Assembly: GCF_001411555.2 (NCBI RefSeq)
Contig: NC_049914.1
Span: 14,276,798 to 14,340,797, forward strand
Source: Juglans regia
Taxonomy: Eukaryota; Streptophyta; Magnoliopsida; Fagales; Juglandaceae
DNA: 64,000 nucleotides
Direction: 5' to 3'
The position numbers and the translations under genes are program-made. The notes beneath the pieces are model-generated. The model made no database searches, was not told the DNA's origin, and worked only from the letters and a program-made list of their open reading frames with translations. Below are positions 54,242-63,772 of the stretch, one piece after another (the first letter of the stretch is position 1; the number at the start of each line of letters is the position of its first letter).

Positions 54242-55022
54242 CCCTTCTCCTCTTCCCCCTTTTTCCTTCGCAATTTTGATAATTCTTTAAACTTGCAAAA
54301 TGGAGAAACTTATTCAATCCCGAATTATTTTTTCATTTTTTTCTTCACCCAAACAATAAGAAAATAATAAATAAAAAGGGCTGCAATTAGTTTATGACTA
54401 GAGCTTTCTTCCTTCCGACTAACTTGGGCCTTGAGAGACTCTCTTTTCGGTTTCTTTGTTGAATATCTTCATGCATAGATGACAAGAAGAGCTATGCCAT
54501 GAGAAGGCCTATAATATGATCTTTTGATCTAAACTATCTGATAACTACAGTAGCATCGTATACCCTACTTATCGAATAAAGTTCCAACAATCCTATGATT
54601 TATGTATTATTTAGGAAAAACTAAATGAACTTGCTTGAGGTTTAACAAAATTATGATGCATTCCCCCCGTTTTGATTTAAACCCTTACCTCCTTGAAATT
54701 GAATTTTTCTTATGTATTTGCTTAGGTTAAATCTAAGTATTTAATTCAGCTAGGTTATGGAGTTGTTTTGCAACTCTATACTAGAATGGAGAACGAGTAT
54801 CAGTTTGTTAACTTCAAATAATTGCTTCAAGGTCTAGTGATAAATGAGTAGGTATTCATTAGATTATTTGCATTTATAGATTGTTACAGAGCAGGGAAAC
54901 ATTATCCACACAAAAGTTTCCCAGCTCTTTTTCGATTAGATGCAGTTCAGTAGGTTAATCTCTGTCACATAAGTTATAATCCTAGTATGTAGATCAGACT
55001 ATTGTAATGTTATTTCGTGTTC

Positions 55023-55256
55023 AACCCCTAGGGGTTGGCTCAAGTGGTAAAGGCCTTGGGTTTGGGGGTATGCTCCCTCCAGGTCTAAGGTTCAAATCCC
55101 CTTCGGTGCAAAGAATTTCTAGGGGCCATCGGACTAGGGGATTTTTCCCTTGAATTACCCGAGGTGCACTTGCAGGAAACTCCTTGCCAAGTGCCTGTGC
55201 ACCCCCGGGATTAGTCGGGACACTATTCCTGGACACTCGGTGCCAATAAAAAAATA
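55023..55256 (+). mobile_element. tRNA-derived SINE with TSD
   Basis: The 5' part is a tRNA-related head with an RNA polymerase III A box (TGGCTCAAGTGG, 55,036-55,047) and B box (GGTTCAAATCC, 55,089-55,099), spaced as in tRNA genes. The body continues to an A-rich end (AATAAAAAAATA). Imperfect TSDs TTATTTCGTGTTC (55,010-55,022) and TTATTTAGTGTTC (55,257-55,269) flank it. It is about 234 bp and needs a LINE for movement. It is not a tRNA gene, since the acceptor and anticodon arms do not pair. Confidence 0.88.
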
Positions 55257-55269
55257 TTATTTAGTGTTC

Positions 55270-56030
55270 TTCTCAATGATTTATTTTCAACTTCTTTTCC
55301 TGTTTCTATGAAAATTGAAAATCTGGAAGTACATATTTTCACAAGTGTGTTAGTGCCTTTAGATGAATTGTCTTTCTCCTTTTTTCCACAAGCTCTCCTG
55401 TTGCAACCTGCAGTGCCTTCTGTTTCTTATTCATATTGAAACTTAACTGTAGTTAAGCTTGCCGTGATACATGTAGTACACAAGATGGGATTTTTGTGGT
55501 AATCCCTTTGTACTAAAGTAATCATGTTGGACATGAGAATATTTATCCTCACTTGAAAACTAAGACACTGTAACATGGAATGTATGAATGGAAAGAGTAA
55601 TAAGGCTACCATCCATTCTGCATTAAGTTGGTTGTCTGAGACGAAAACATCCTCATTAGTTGTTCAAAAGTAAATAATGTAAAAAGGACGAATTGAGGTC
55701 ATTTAACACAAGATAAAGATATGAACAATCTATATGTGAGATTGTTTATTTTCAGCTATGTAATTATAGATCTATGCTCTGTGAACTTGTAAAAAATTAT
55801 AGATCTAGAAAATTTTGTAACTTTTGACATGATTGGTTGCTATTTTATCAAAAATGGGAAGAAGCATATGGTTTGGCATGTGTTTGGGATTGAACACTGT
55901 TAGCTGTCCCTGGTTCCGTTTGCTACGTATTCTATTGCACGATGTGAATTGGCTCAATAGCTTTTTGGCCAATTTTATTGGTATTTATGTTTGGTTGTAT
56001 TTGGATGAGAATTTTAAGAATTCTTAGAAA
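55270..56030. other. No gene; intron-like
   Basis: AT-rich with short frames only. It runs into the inverted segment of LINE C at about 56,035. Confidence 0.35.
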
Positions 56031-56034
56031 TTTC

Positions 56035-59000
56035 AAAAAAATGATAACTCGTATATTAAGGAATCCCCAAAGGGCAGATTCCAAAGAACCAGAGACACAA
56101 GGAATCAGCCTAGAGTTAGAATGCATCCGCCATTTGCCAATGTTATGCAACCTATTTGCCAATGATATCCCCAATCGGACATCTACGGAGGAATTGAGTT
56201 TAAGGGGGATTGGTTCTTCCTCCCTATCCCTAGTAGCCTCGTAAATAACCAATTTACCATCCAAATAATCCTCCCCCACTCTTTTCGCTGATTCTGTATT
56301 TTCGGGGTGAACAGAGTTTTCCAGCATCCGAATAGTAGACAACACGCATTGGAGGTTGGGATCCAGACCAGAGATTGCCGTTGGTGCATTCTGTGACAAC
56401 CCTCCGTGCTCCAAGATTTCCGGCATGTCTGCAGAAGAGAAATAAGTAGTCTTCTCCGAGGTTAGCGCCGAAGTAGATGCCACCGTGGTGACAGGAGTTG
56501 TTCCAGACAATGCCAGCGACAAGGTCTGTGTCTCCCCGACAGGTGGTGGCCCATCCACTTGCTTCGTAGACACCTGCAAAAAGTTATGTTCCTCTGCAGA
56601 CAACCACGCTGTAGACAACGCCATACACAACGAACAAGTGTATCCCAGATCACTCCAAGCTTCATAATGGCAAAAAAGTTGAAAGCATTGAAACTGGACT
56701 TGAAGCATTGGAACGAACAAGTGTTTGGTAATATATTTCAACATAGGTGCTCTCTTTTTGAGGAGCTATAGGGTTTGGAGGGAGAGGAGGAAGCTAGAAC
56801 ACTCTCCGAAAATGAAAAATTTCGAAAGAGTCAGGTCGTCACGGAACTTGAAAGAGTAACTCTGATGGAAGAGATTTCACGGAGACAGAAATCAAGGGCA
56901 CTATGGCTTAAGGAGGGGGATAGGTGTACAAAATTCTTCCATAGGGTGGCCAACTCTCACAGAAGGAACAACGCTATTGATATATTGTTGGTAGATGGGG
57001 CAGTTTCTTCTCACCAAACTATAATCAGAAACCATATTGAGCAGTTTTATCTACATTTGTTATCTGAAGAGCATAATTGGCGACCAAAAGTGGACGGTCT
57101 AACTTTTTTTGTAATAGATCAGCATAGTGTAGGATGGCTAGAGAGGCCGTTTACAGAAGAGGAAGTGTGCAAAGTAATCAGAGGTATGGCTAGTGATAAG
57201 GCTCCAGGTCCGGACTGTTTTACTATGGGATTCTTTCAAGCTTGTTGGGAGGTGATCAAGGAAGACCTTATGCAAGTCTTTCATGATTTTCATACTAATG
57301 CTAGATTTGAAAAGAGCCTTAATTCTACTTTTCTAGCACTTATTCCCAAAAAGATGGGGTCTACGGATATTAGAGATTATCACCCCATTAGTCTTTTGAA
57401 CGGGGTGTATAAGATTCTCTCCAAAGTGCTTGCGAATAGATTGAGCTCGGTGATAGAAAAGCTAATTTTGAGGCCGCAAAATGCATTTGTAAAAGGTAGG
57501 CAAATCCTTGATTCTGTCCTCATTGCAAATGAAGTTTTGGATGGTCGATTAAAATCTATAGAACCCGGGCTGCTTTGTAAACTAGACATTGAGAAAGCTT
57601 ATGATCATGTTAATTGGCAGTTCTTACTCTTATCTTCTCGATAGATGTGACTTTGGGAGTAAATGGCAAAAATGGGTAGAATTTTGCTTCTCTTCAGTAA
57701 GATTCTCAATCTTGGTGAATGGATCACCGGTTAGTTTTTTCAACTCCTCTCGTGGCTTGAGACAGGGAGATCCTCTTTTCCGTTTACTTTTTTTATTCAT
57801 CATGGAAACTCTTAAGTAAGATGATCGAGGGCCTGGTGGACGTGGGGTTCTTTATTGTTTTCCGGTGGGGAATGGCAATCCTAACATCTCTCATCTGTTA
57901 TTTGCCGATGACACTCTTATTTTTTGCGGTGCACATCTTGGACACATTCAAGCCTTAAGGGCGCTACTCCTTTGCTTTGAGGTTGTTTCAGGTTTGAGAA
58001 TTAACTTTTCGAAGTCTGAGTTAATGCCAGTGGGGGTGGTCCATGAAGTGGAGTCTTTAGCTACACTCTTGGGATGTAAGGTATCTTCACTGCCTCTAAA
58101 GTATCTTGGTTTACCATTGGGTGCCTCTAAATCTGAAATGATATGGAATGGTGTGGTGTGGTCGAAAATGTGGAGTGCAGATTGACTTTGATCAAAAGCA
58201 TTCTTTCGAACTTACCCACTTATTTTTTGTCTTTGTTCTCGCTTCTTTTGAAGGTAGCTAATCGCATTGAGAAGTTACAAAGAGATTTCCTTTGGAGTGG
58301 ATTGGAGGATGAGTTCAAGTTTCATCTAATTAATTGGTCAATGGTTTGTACCCCTACTTTTGGGAGAGGTCTGGGGATTCGACACTTGACGAAATTTAAT
58401 CAAACTCAGTTGGGTAAATGGTTGTGGAGGTACCAAACCGAAGGGGCGCTCTATGGAAGTTGGTTATAGACTCAAAATTTGGAGAGGCTTGGGGAGGTTG
58501 GTGCTCGAATGAGGTACAAGGTGGGTTATGGAAATATATAAGGGGAAATTGGGAGACCTTTCGAGGACATGAACATATTGTGGTAGGAGATGGTTCTCGT
58601 GTATGATTTTGGTATGACCATTGGTGTGGTGATGCCTATAATATACCTTTCCTGCTATTTTTGAGCTTGCAAGAGAAAAGGATGTTGCGATTGTCGATCT
58701 TTTGGTCCTTTCAAATGGACCCCCTCAATGGAATATTGATTTCAGTAGGGCAGCCCAAGATTGGTAGGTGGAGATTATCTTAGAGTTCTTTGCGACATTG
58801 TATTCAGTAAGTATGCCAGGGGGCACCGGGGATAAGATGCATTGGAATCACTCTAAGAAAGGAAAATTCTTTGTTAGATCCTTTTACCAAGCTTTAACGA
58901 ATCCTGGATTGACCATGTTCTCGTGGAAGAGTATATGGAAGACGAAATCTCCTTCAAAAACGACTTTCTTTGTTTGAATAGCTTCATTGGACAAGATCCT

Positions 59001-59490
59001 GACTACAGATAAACTGAGGAAACGCAAGGTAATTGTGCTGGATTGGTATTGTATATATCAGAAGCAGGGGGAATCAGTAGATCATTTGCTTCTACACTGC
59101 GAGGTGGCCTGGGGAATGTGGGATATTTTTTCATGAGAGTCGGTTTGTCATGGGTCTATGCCTCTTAGATTGGTGGACTTTCTCGCAAGTTGGCGAGGCA
59201 TTCAGGGTAACTCACAAGTGGCGGCCATATGGTGTATGGTTCCTATCTGTATGTGTTGGTGTATTTGGAGGGAAAGAACGCAAGAATCTTTGATGATTGT
59301 GAGAGAACAATGGAGGAACTAAAAACTTTCTTTTTAAGTCTTTGCTTTTATGGGTGGGAACCATTGTTTGTAACGGTCTCAATGTTCTTTCGATTGTAAA
59401 CCCTAACTAGATTCTTTCTCATGTATACTACTTGTGCACTTGGGCTTTTTTATTAATAAAATTTCTATGATTACCTATAAGAAAAAATTA
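56035..59490 (+). mobile_element. LINE C with inverted 5' segment
   Basis: From about 56,660 to 59,460 the element reads on the plus strand: a pre-RT linker, RT, zf-RVT and a tail ending TTATTAATAAAATTTC, ATTACCTATAAG and an A-rich run. From about 56,035 to 56,655 the coding-like frame is on the minus strand (an uninterrupted 270-codon frame extends through 55,932-56,744). A 5' part of the same LINE in inverted orientation is the simplest explanation, as made by twin priming. No TSD was identified. Confidence 0.7.
56662..59380 (+). pseudogene. LINE C ORF2 (RT to zf-RVT)
   Basis: The plus strand starts [21 protein letters not shown] and has a stop at 56,769. Then SRRQKSRALWLKEGDRCTKF and, in a 289-codon frame to 57,644, RT motifs KAPGPDCFTMGFFQACWE, YHPISLLNGVYKILSK, NAFVKGRQILDSVLIANEVL and [12 protein letters not shown]. 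After a frameshift come [23 protein letters not shown] (catalytic FADD) at about 57,895, YLGLPLGASKS and [28 protein letters not shown]-type zf-RVT sequence with LLLHCEVAWGMWDIF follows at about 59,085. About ten stops or frame changes. No RNase H domain follows, unlike LINEs A and B, so C belongs to a different LINE family. The endonuclease is missing. Confidence 0.85.
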
Positions 59491-60118
59491 AAAAAAATAT
59501 ATATATATTTATGGCTTCAGCACTAATGATGTCAGAAAGGTAAGCCATCCAGATTAGGCCTCCAGTCAACCCGCTTAAAACCATTCTTTCTTGTAATTGT
59601 AAAATATGACTCCTAATCTCATTTTGAAGCTTAGAGATTAAACCATCAACCACGAGCATCTCAATAGAATTGTTTCTCCTATTCGAGTTGGCCAATCAAT
59701 GGAAAAACTTTGTGCACCAATCACCCGCTTTCAGTCAAAAAGCCCTGGACTTTTGTTTTGCCTCCAACTTACCTCCTCTGTTAATGTAGCCCACTCAAGC
59801 TCGCTTATCCAGTATGTGCTTTTTTGTCTTAGTGAATGAAACACTCTGTAGTTTCTTTAATAGCCCACACAGCCTGCAGCAGGGGGAGCCATTGTCTTCT
59901 TTGCTTTATGCTGTAGTCATGTAAGCCCTCAACAGTGTTATTTGGGTTTTCTCTCAGGGTTTTCTTTATGGGGAAGGAATGTTGGTAACTTGACCTATCA
60001 TATCTTTTTTATGTTGACAATACACTATTGTCCTTTGGGACAAATTCAAATCACCATCGCTGTGTTGCACTGTTTTTATGCTTTCAAGAAGTCTCAGGAT
60101 TAAAGGTTAATTTGGTTA

Positions 60119-60170
60119 CTCTGTTACTATCTTTATTTCAATAAAATTTACTTCTACCTATAAAAAAAAA
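60119..60170 (+). mobile_element. 52-bp LINE-tail insertion with TSD
   Basis: GGTTAATTTGGTTA occurs at 60,105-60,118 and 60,171-60,184, exactly bracketing 52 bp that end CAATAAAATTTACTTCTACC, TAT and nine A. The insert matches the tail of the LINE C/D family (ATAAAATTTCTATGATTACC, TATAAG). It is a LINE copy truncated to its last 43 or so bases. Confidence 0.88.
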
Positions 60171-61004
60171 GGTTAATTTGGTTAAATCTTAGCTGGTTGT
60201 GGGGGGTCAAGTCGCAAATATAGATAGTTTGGCAGCCATTCTCGGGTGTAAGTTGTCATCTGTACCTAGGAAATATATGGGCTTTCCTTTGGGGATACTT
60301 TCAAGGGTAAGGCATTTTGGGTTGTGGCTATACAGAAAGAGTGAACAAATACTGTCTTTCTGGAAGAGGATTTCTATGTCTAAAGGTGGTAGTTATTTTG
60401 ATCAAGATAACTCTTTATGATCTGCCTATGTATCTCCCTCATTTCCATTTCTAGCTAGTGTAATTAATCGCTTAGAAAAGCTGCAAAGGGACTTCTTTTG
60501 GGGCGGTTTAGGAGAAGAATTCAAATTTCACTTGGTACGTTGGACCAAAGTATCTTGTCTGATCCTTGTGAGTGGATTAGGAGTTCAGAACTTGATTCAC
60601 TTTGATCGTTTATCTTAGGGAAGTGGCTTTAGTGCTACCGAAATGAGAGATTGGTCTTGTGGAGAAAGATTGTAGACACTAATGTACAGATTTTCATGTG
60701 TAGGAGGTGTTCTAATGAGGTCCAAGGACCTTATGGGGTGGGATTATGGAAGAAGAAAAGTTCTCTAAGCATACTGCATTTGATGTGGGAGATGGTGCTA
60801 GGATCAGATTCTGGCGATCTGTGGTGTGGTATTAGAGCTATTAAAGAAGCTTGCCCAAAGGTATAGGGTGGATTATGCTAAGGACGCTTCAGTGGTGGAC
60901 CTTTTGAGACAGCTAGTGAACTTTATTGGTGGAATGTTAGCTTCATCACAGCACCTCAGGATTGGGAGGTGTGGTCTTTACTGTAGCTTTTAATATGTTG
61001 TATT

Positions 61005-61021
61005 TTATTTAACCTATCAAA
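61005..61021 (+). mobile_element. 17-bp LINE-tail insertion with TSD
   Basis: AATATGTTGTATT occurs at 60,992-61,004 and 61,022-61,034, and between them sit 17 bp (TTATTTAACCTATCAAA). That resembles the last bases of the same LINE tail (ACCTAT then A run). The TSD is 13 bp and perfect. Confidence 0.65.
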
Positions 61022-61408
61022 AATATGTTGTATTCCAGTAGTTTGAGAACAAAAGGTGAAGAAAAGCTGCTTTAGGCCCATCCAAGAAAGGGAGGTTCAA
61101 TATCTGTTCTTTCTATAATGTCCTTATCCCTCATGATAACATCCTCTTTCCTTGGAAGAGAATATGGAAGACCAAGGCATCTCCATGAGCTGCATTTTTT
61201 TATTGGTTAGCATCTTTCAAGAAGATTCTTAGCATAGAAAATATGAGGGAAAGGCACATTGATGTGATTGAGTGGTGGTGCAGGTGCAATAGGAGTGGGG
61301 AATCTCTGGTCCTAGTCCATCTTTACTGCATTGTGAGGTGGCCAATGCTTTATGAAATGATTTCTTTAGCTAGGTTGGTTTGATTTGGGTCATGCCCAGA
61401 AGCATAGT

Positions 61409-61838
61409 TGTGATACCCCATATGATAAGTGATAAGAGTAAGTGGTGTATGAGATCCTACATTGCTTAGGAATGAGAGTTATTGCTCTTTATAATGGCTC
61501 CAGTTGTATCATTGACTAGTGGAGTATCGGTCATGTGGCTTTGGCCTTCTATTCGGGCGTTACAAATGGTATCAGAGCTATCCCAACTAGAAATGTGGGA
61601 TTTTAGCTGTGCTACTTATGATGGATTGGCCCGACAAGGATGTCAGGAATTTAAGGGGGAAATTGTGATACCCCCATATGATAAGTGATAAGGGTAAGTG
61701 GTATATGAGATTCTACATTACTTGGAAAGTAGAAGTTATTGCTCTTTATAATGGTTTCAATGGGGCTCAAATTGTATCATTGACTAATCGTTTTGGAGTA
61801 TAGGCTATGTGGCTTGGGCCTTCCATTGGGGCATTACA
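61409..61838 (+). mobile_element. TRIM retrotransposon (terminal repeats in miniature)
   Basis: 5' LTR 61,409-61,564 and 3' LTR 61,664-61,838 both begin TGTGATACCCC and end in TTACA. Between them are a primer-binding site TGGTATCAGAGC (61,567-61,578, initiator Met tRNA type), about 75 bp of non-coding sequence and a polypurine tract AAGGGGGAAA (61,653-61,662). The possible TSD is ATAGT / ATAAT (61,404-61,408 and 61,839-61,843; one mismatch). With 430 bp in total and no ORF it is non-autonomous and needs LTR-element proteins in trans. It sits within the zf-RVT region of LINE D. Confidence 0.9.
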
Positions 61839-62175
61839 ATAATAGACCTTTTTAACTCGGAGAGGATTTGGTGGTGGTCCACAAATCTCAGCAGTCAGCA
61901 GTATGGATAATGGTGCCTATGTGTTATGGTCTATTTGGAAAAAGAATGACAGAAATTTTGAGGAACTGGATGAGACGATAAAGGAGCTCAGGACTTTCTT
62001 TTTCAATACTCTCCATTCAGCATCCATTAAGTTTAATAGTCTTACTCTCCAACCCATAAAAAAAAAATCCGTACTCTGCATGATTATCTTGCCTCTTTTC
62101 ACATGTTGTTGTGCTTGGAAGGTTCCTTTAGCACTTTTTAATGAAATGACTTTTACTTGTAAAAACAATTCAGAA

Positions 62176-63269
62176 ACTAAGAAATTACATTATAATATTA
62201 CTTACAATGATGATGGTAATGGTGGTATTGTGCCGATCGTAGCAATGGTGGGATTGGTGTTGGCAACAGGTGATTGTGGGTAGTTGTGATGGTGATGTTG
62301 CTGGCAGCAGTGACGCTGGTAGTGTCAGTGATATTGGCAGCAATAATGATGGTGGAAATAATGGTAATGATGTTAAGAATATTGGTTGATTATAAGAATG
62401 GTAATGTAGGATGAATTAGTGCAGTGACAGCTTCCTCGTAAAATTTGAACTTGGGATTGGATACTTAAAAATCCCAAATAACAAAATTTCATGGGAATTT
62501 TGGAATAACTATCGTGTGACCCAACTAAGAAAAATAGATATTCCGTATTACTGAATTAGAACCCTAAATAAAATAATTCATCAAAACTCTGTTCAAGCAA
62601 GAGTTAAGTGAGCGACCATTCTCATGGCCATAGGAGTGGTTATGACCCGACCCACCAGGTAAGACCATGGGGGAAGGGGTATGGTAGTAAGCATTATGCT
62701 ATCGGATGCAAATCAATTCCATCTATACATCTTGTGCGATACTTTATTTTTATCAAAATTTCAAACCCAAATAAACTAGGGTTTGGCCAACAGCTTACAT
62801 TAAACTCTCTTGTCAACTTTTGTGAGCATGAATGCTAACAAGAATGGATATGTTTAGCTGGTTTTGAACAGTTAGGAAGCTCCCTGAATCAAATTGACTA
62901 CCATGCCATTTAGTACGTGATAGTTATTTTATGTAACCACTGTTTGATGCACTACCAGTAAGCAAAGGATTTGTTCTGACAATATTGGACCGGATTAAAC
63001 CCCTGATTAGCCAATCTTACCAAATTGATCTGATGAACTGTTCCAAATTAAAATGAGAAAAGAGCCAAGCAGCAGTAGGAGCCCTAAAGAAGAAAGGGGT
63101 AGGAGCATAGATATATTTAGATTTTGAGCAGTGTTTATAACTTTTCCTGAATAAAATGGACTAGCATGCCTTTGTTCTTAAGTACACAATAGTTTTATTT
63201 ATGTGAGCACTGTTTGATGCGCATCTGATGTATCTCACTAATGCTTAATTAAAAATGCCGTTTTCTCAG
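62176..63269. other. No gene; low-complexity and duplicated intron-like DNA
   Basis: About 62,200-62,400 is GATGGT/GGCAGC-rich low-complexity sequence. Its plus-strand frame is an artefact. A segment around 62,890-62,970 (ACTGTTTGATGCACTACC) is repeated in diverged form around 63,145-63,230 (GCACTGTTTGATGCGCATC), an old duplication about 255 bp apart. The interval ends in TTTTCTCAG, a 3' splice site at 63,268-63,269. Confidence 0.5.
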
Positions 63270-63342
63270 GTTCATTGATAACAGTCTCCAAAATCTTCCT
63301 TTGTTGATGACTTTGTGCCGATAGTTACATACAGTCATCAAG
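63270..63342 (+). promoter_or_regulatory. 5' UTR of SnRK1 beta-3 with a 5-codon uORF
   Basis: Following the splice acceptor TTTTCTCAG the exon runs into the start codon at 63,343. It contains an upstream ATG at 63,307 that opens five codons (MTLCR) and stops at 63,322-63,324, 18 bases before the main start. Such a uORF could lower translation of the main frame, but there is no evidence beyond its presence. Confidence 0.5.
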
Positions 63343-63772
63343 ATGAACCACCAGTATGGTGAAGAGCATGTAAGCCATTGACCCTGGGTGATTTTTTCAT
63401 TCACTAAAATCGAATATAGATCTTAGACAAATAATCCTTATGCAGGACGAAGCAACTGTTGCGGGCTTTGAAGTTCCAAGATCACCTGATTCAAGTTACA
63501 ACAATGTGTACCCTGGTAATGAAGATGAGGCTCGGGACCCCCCTCTTGTCCCTCCACATCTGCAGAACACCTTGCTTAGTTACCCAGCAAGCAGAGACAC
63601 TACTGGAACTCTTCCATTGCCACAGAATGTGATTCTCAACCATCTTTACATTGAGAACAGGAATGCCCCACGATCTGTAGTGGCGCTTGGGTTCACTCAT
63701 CGGTTCCGACAAAAATATGTTACAGTTGTGGTTTACAAGCCAGTGCATAGAAGGGGCAATACCAGCACTTGA
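63343..63772 (+). CDS. KINB3: SnRK1 (SNF1-related kinase) regulatory subunit beta-3
   Basis: This is the non-catalytic beta subunit of SnRK1, the plant AMPK/SNF1 energy-sensing kinase; it scaffolds the alpha catalytic and beta-gamma subunits. There are two coding exons. Exon 1, 63,343-63,369 (MNHQYGEEH), ends at donor GTAAGC. Exon 2 follows acceptor TATGCAG at 63,446 in phase 0 and runs to TGA at 63,772. The protein is 117 residues. Residues about 15-30 read FEVPRSPDSSYNNVY. The C-terminal AMPKBI domain has PPHLQNTLL, NHLYIENRNAPRSVVALGF and THRFRQKYVTVVVYKPV. It lacks the myristoylation site and glycogen-binding domain of the beta-1/2 type, as is usual for the plant-only beta-3 class, and the length fits that class. 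No stops or frameshifts occur, so it appears functional. The upstream intron interval is full of transposons. Confidence 0.95.

Larger units (their letters stand above)
59508..62175 (+). mobile_element. LINE D with inverted 5' segment, nested insertions
   Basis: Related to LINE C. From about 59,508 to 59,810 the pre-RT linker is on the minus strand (AKQKSRAF, LKAGDWCTKFFH, LANSNRRNNSIEMLVVDGLI). From about 59,830 to 62,160 later RT and zf-RVT sequence is on the plus strand (SLQQGEPLSSLLY, SLAAILGCKLSSVPRKYMGF, then LYWLASFKKI-like and IWKKNDRNFEELDETIKELR). The 3' end is ATGAAATGACTTTTACTTG and A-rich. It carries a 52-bp and a 17-bp LINE-tail insertion and a 430-bp TRIM. Stops are numerous. 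Confidence 0.78.

Noticed and set aside
55023..55256. Possible tRNA gene from clear A and B boxes
   Set aside because: The flanks of the boxes do not fold into a cloverleaf, there is an A-rich end, and TSDs bracket it. It is a SINE.
55932..56744. 270-codon ORF as an independent cellular gene
   Set aside because: It directly abuts a LINE on the opposite strand in the same arrangement as LINE D, so an inverted LINE segment is more likely. It is kept as a finding because the family match is not proven.
61409..61838. Simple tandem duplication instead of an LTR element
   Set aside because: The presence of a primer-binding site after the first repeat and a polypurine tract before the second, with TG...CA ends, fits a TRIM much better.
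61903..62283. 126-codon frame with a cysteine-rich and Gly/Asp-rich end
   Set aside because: The first part is LINE D zf-RVT tail, and the rest is translated 3' tail and GATGGT low-complexity DNA.
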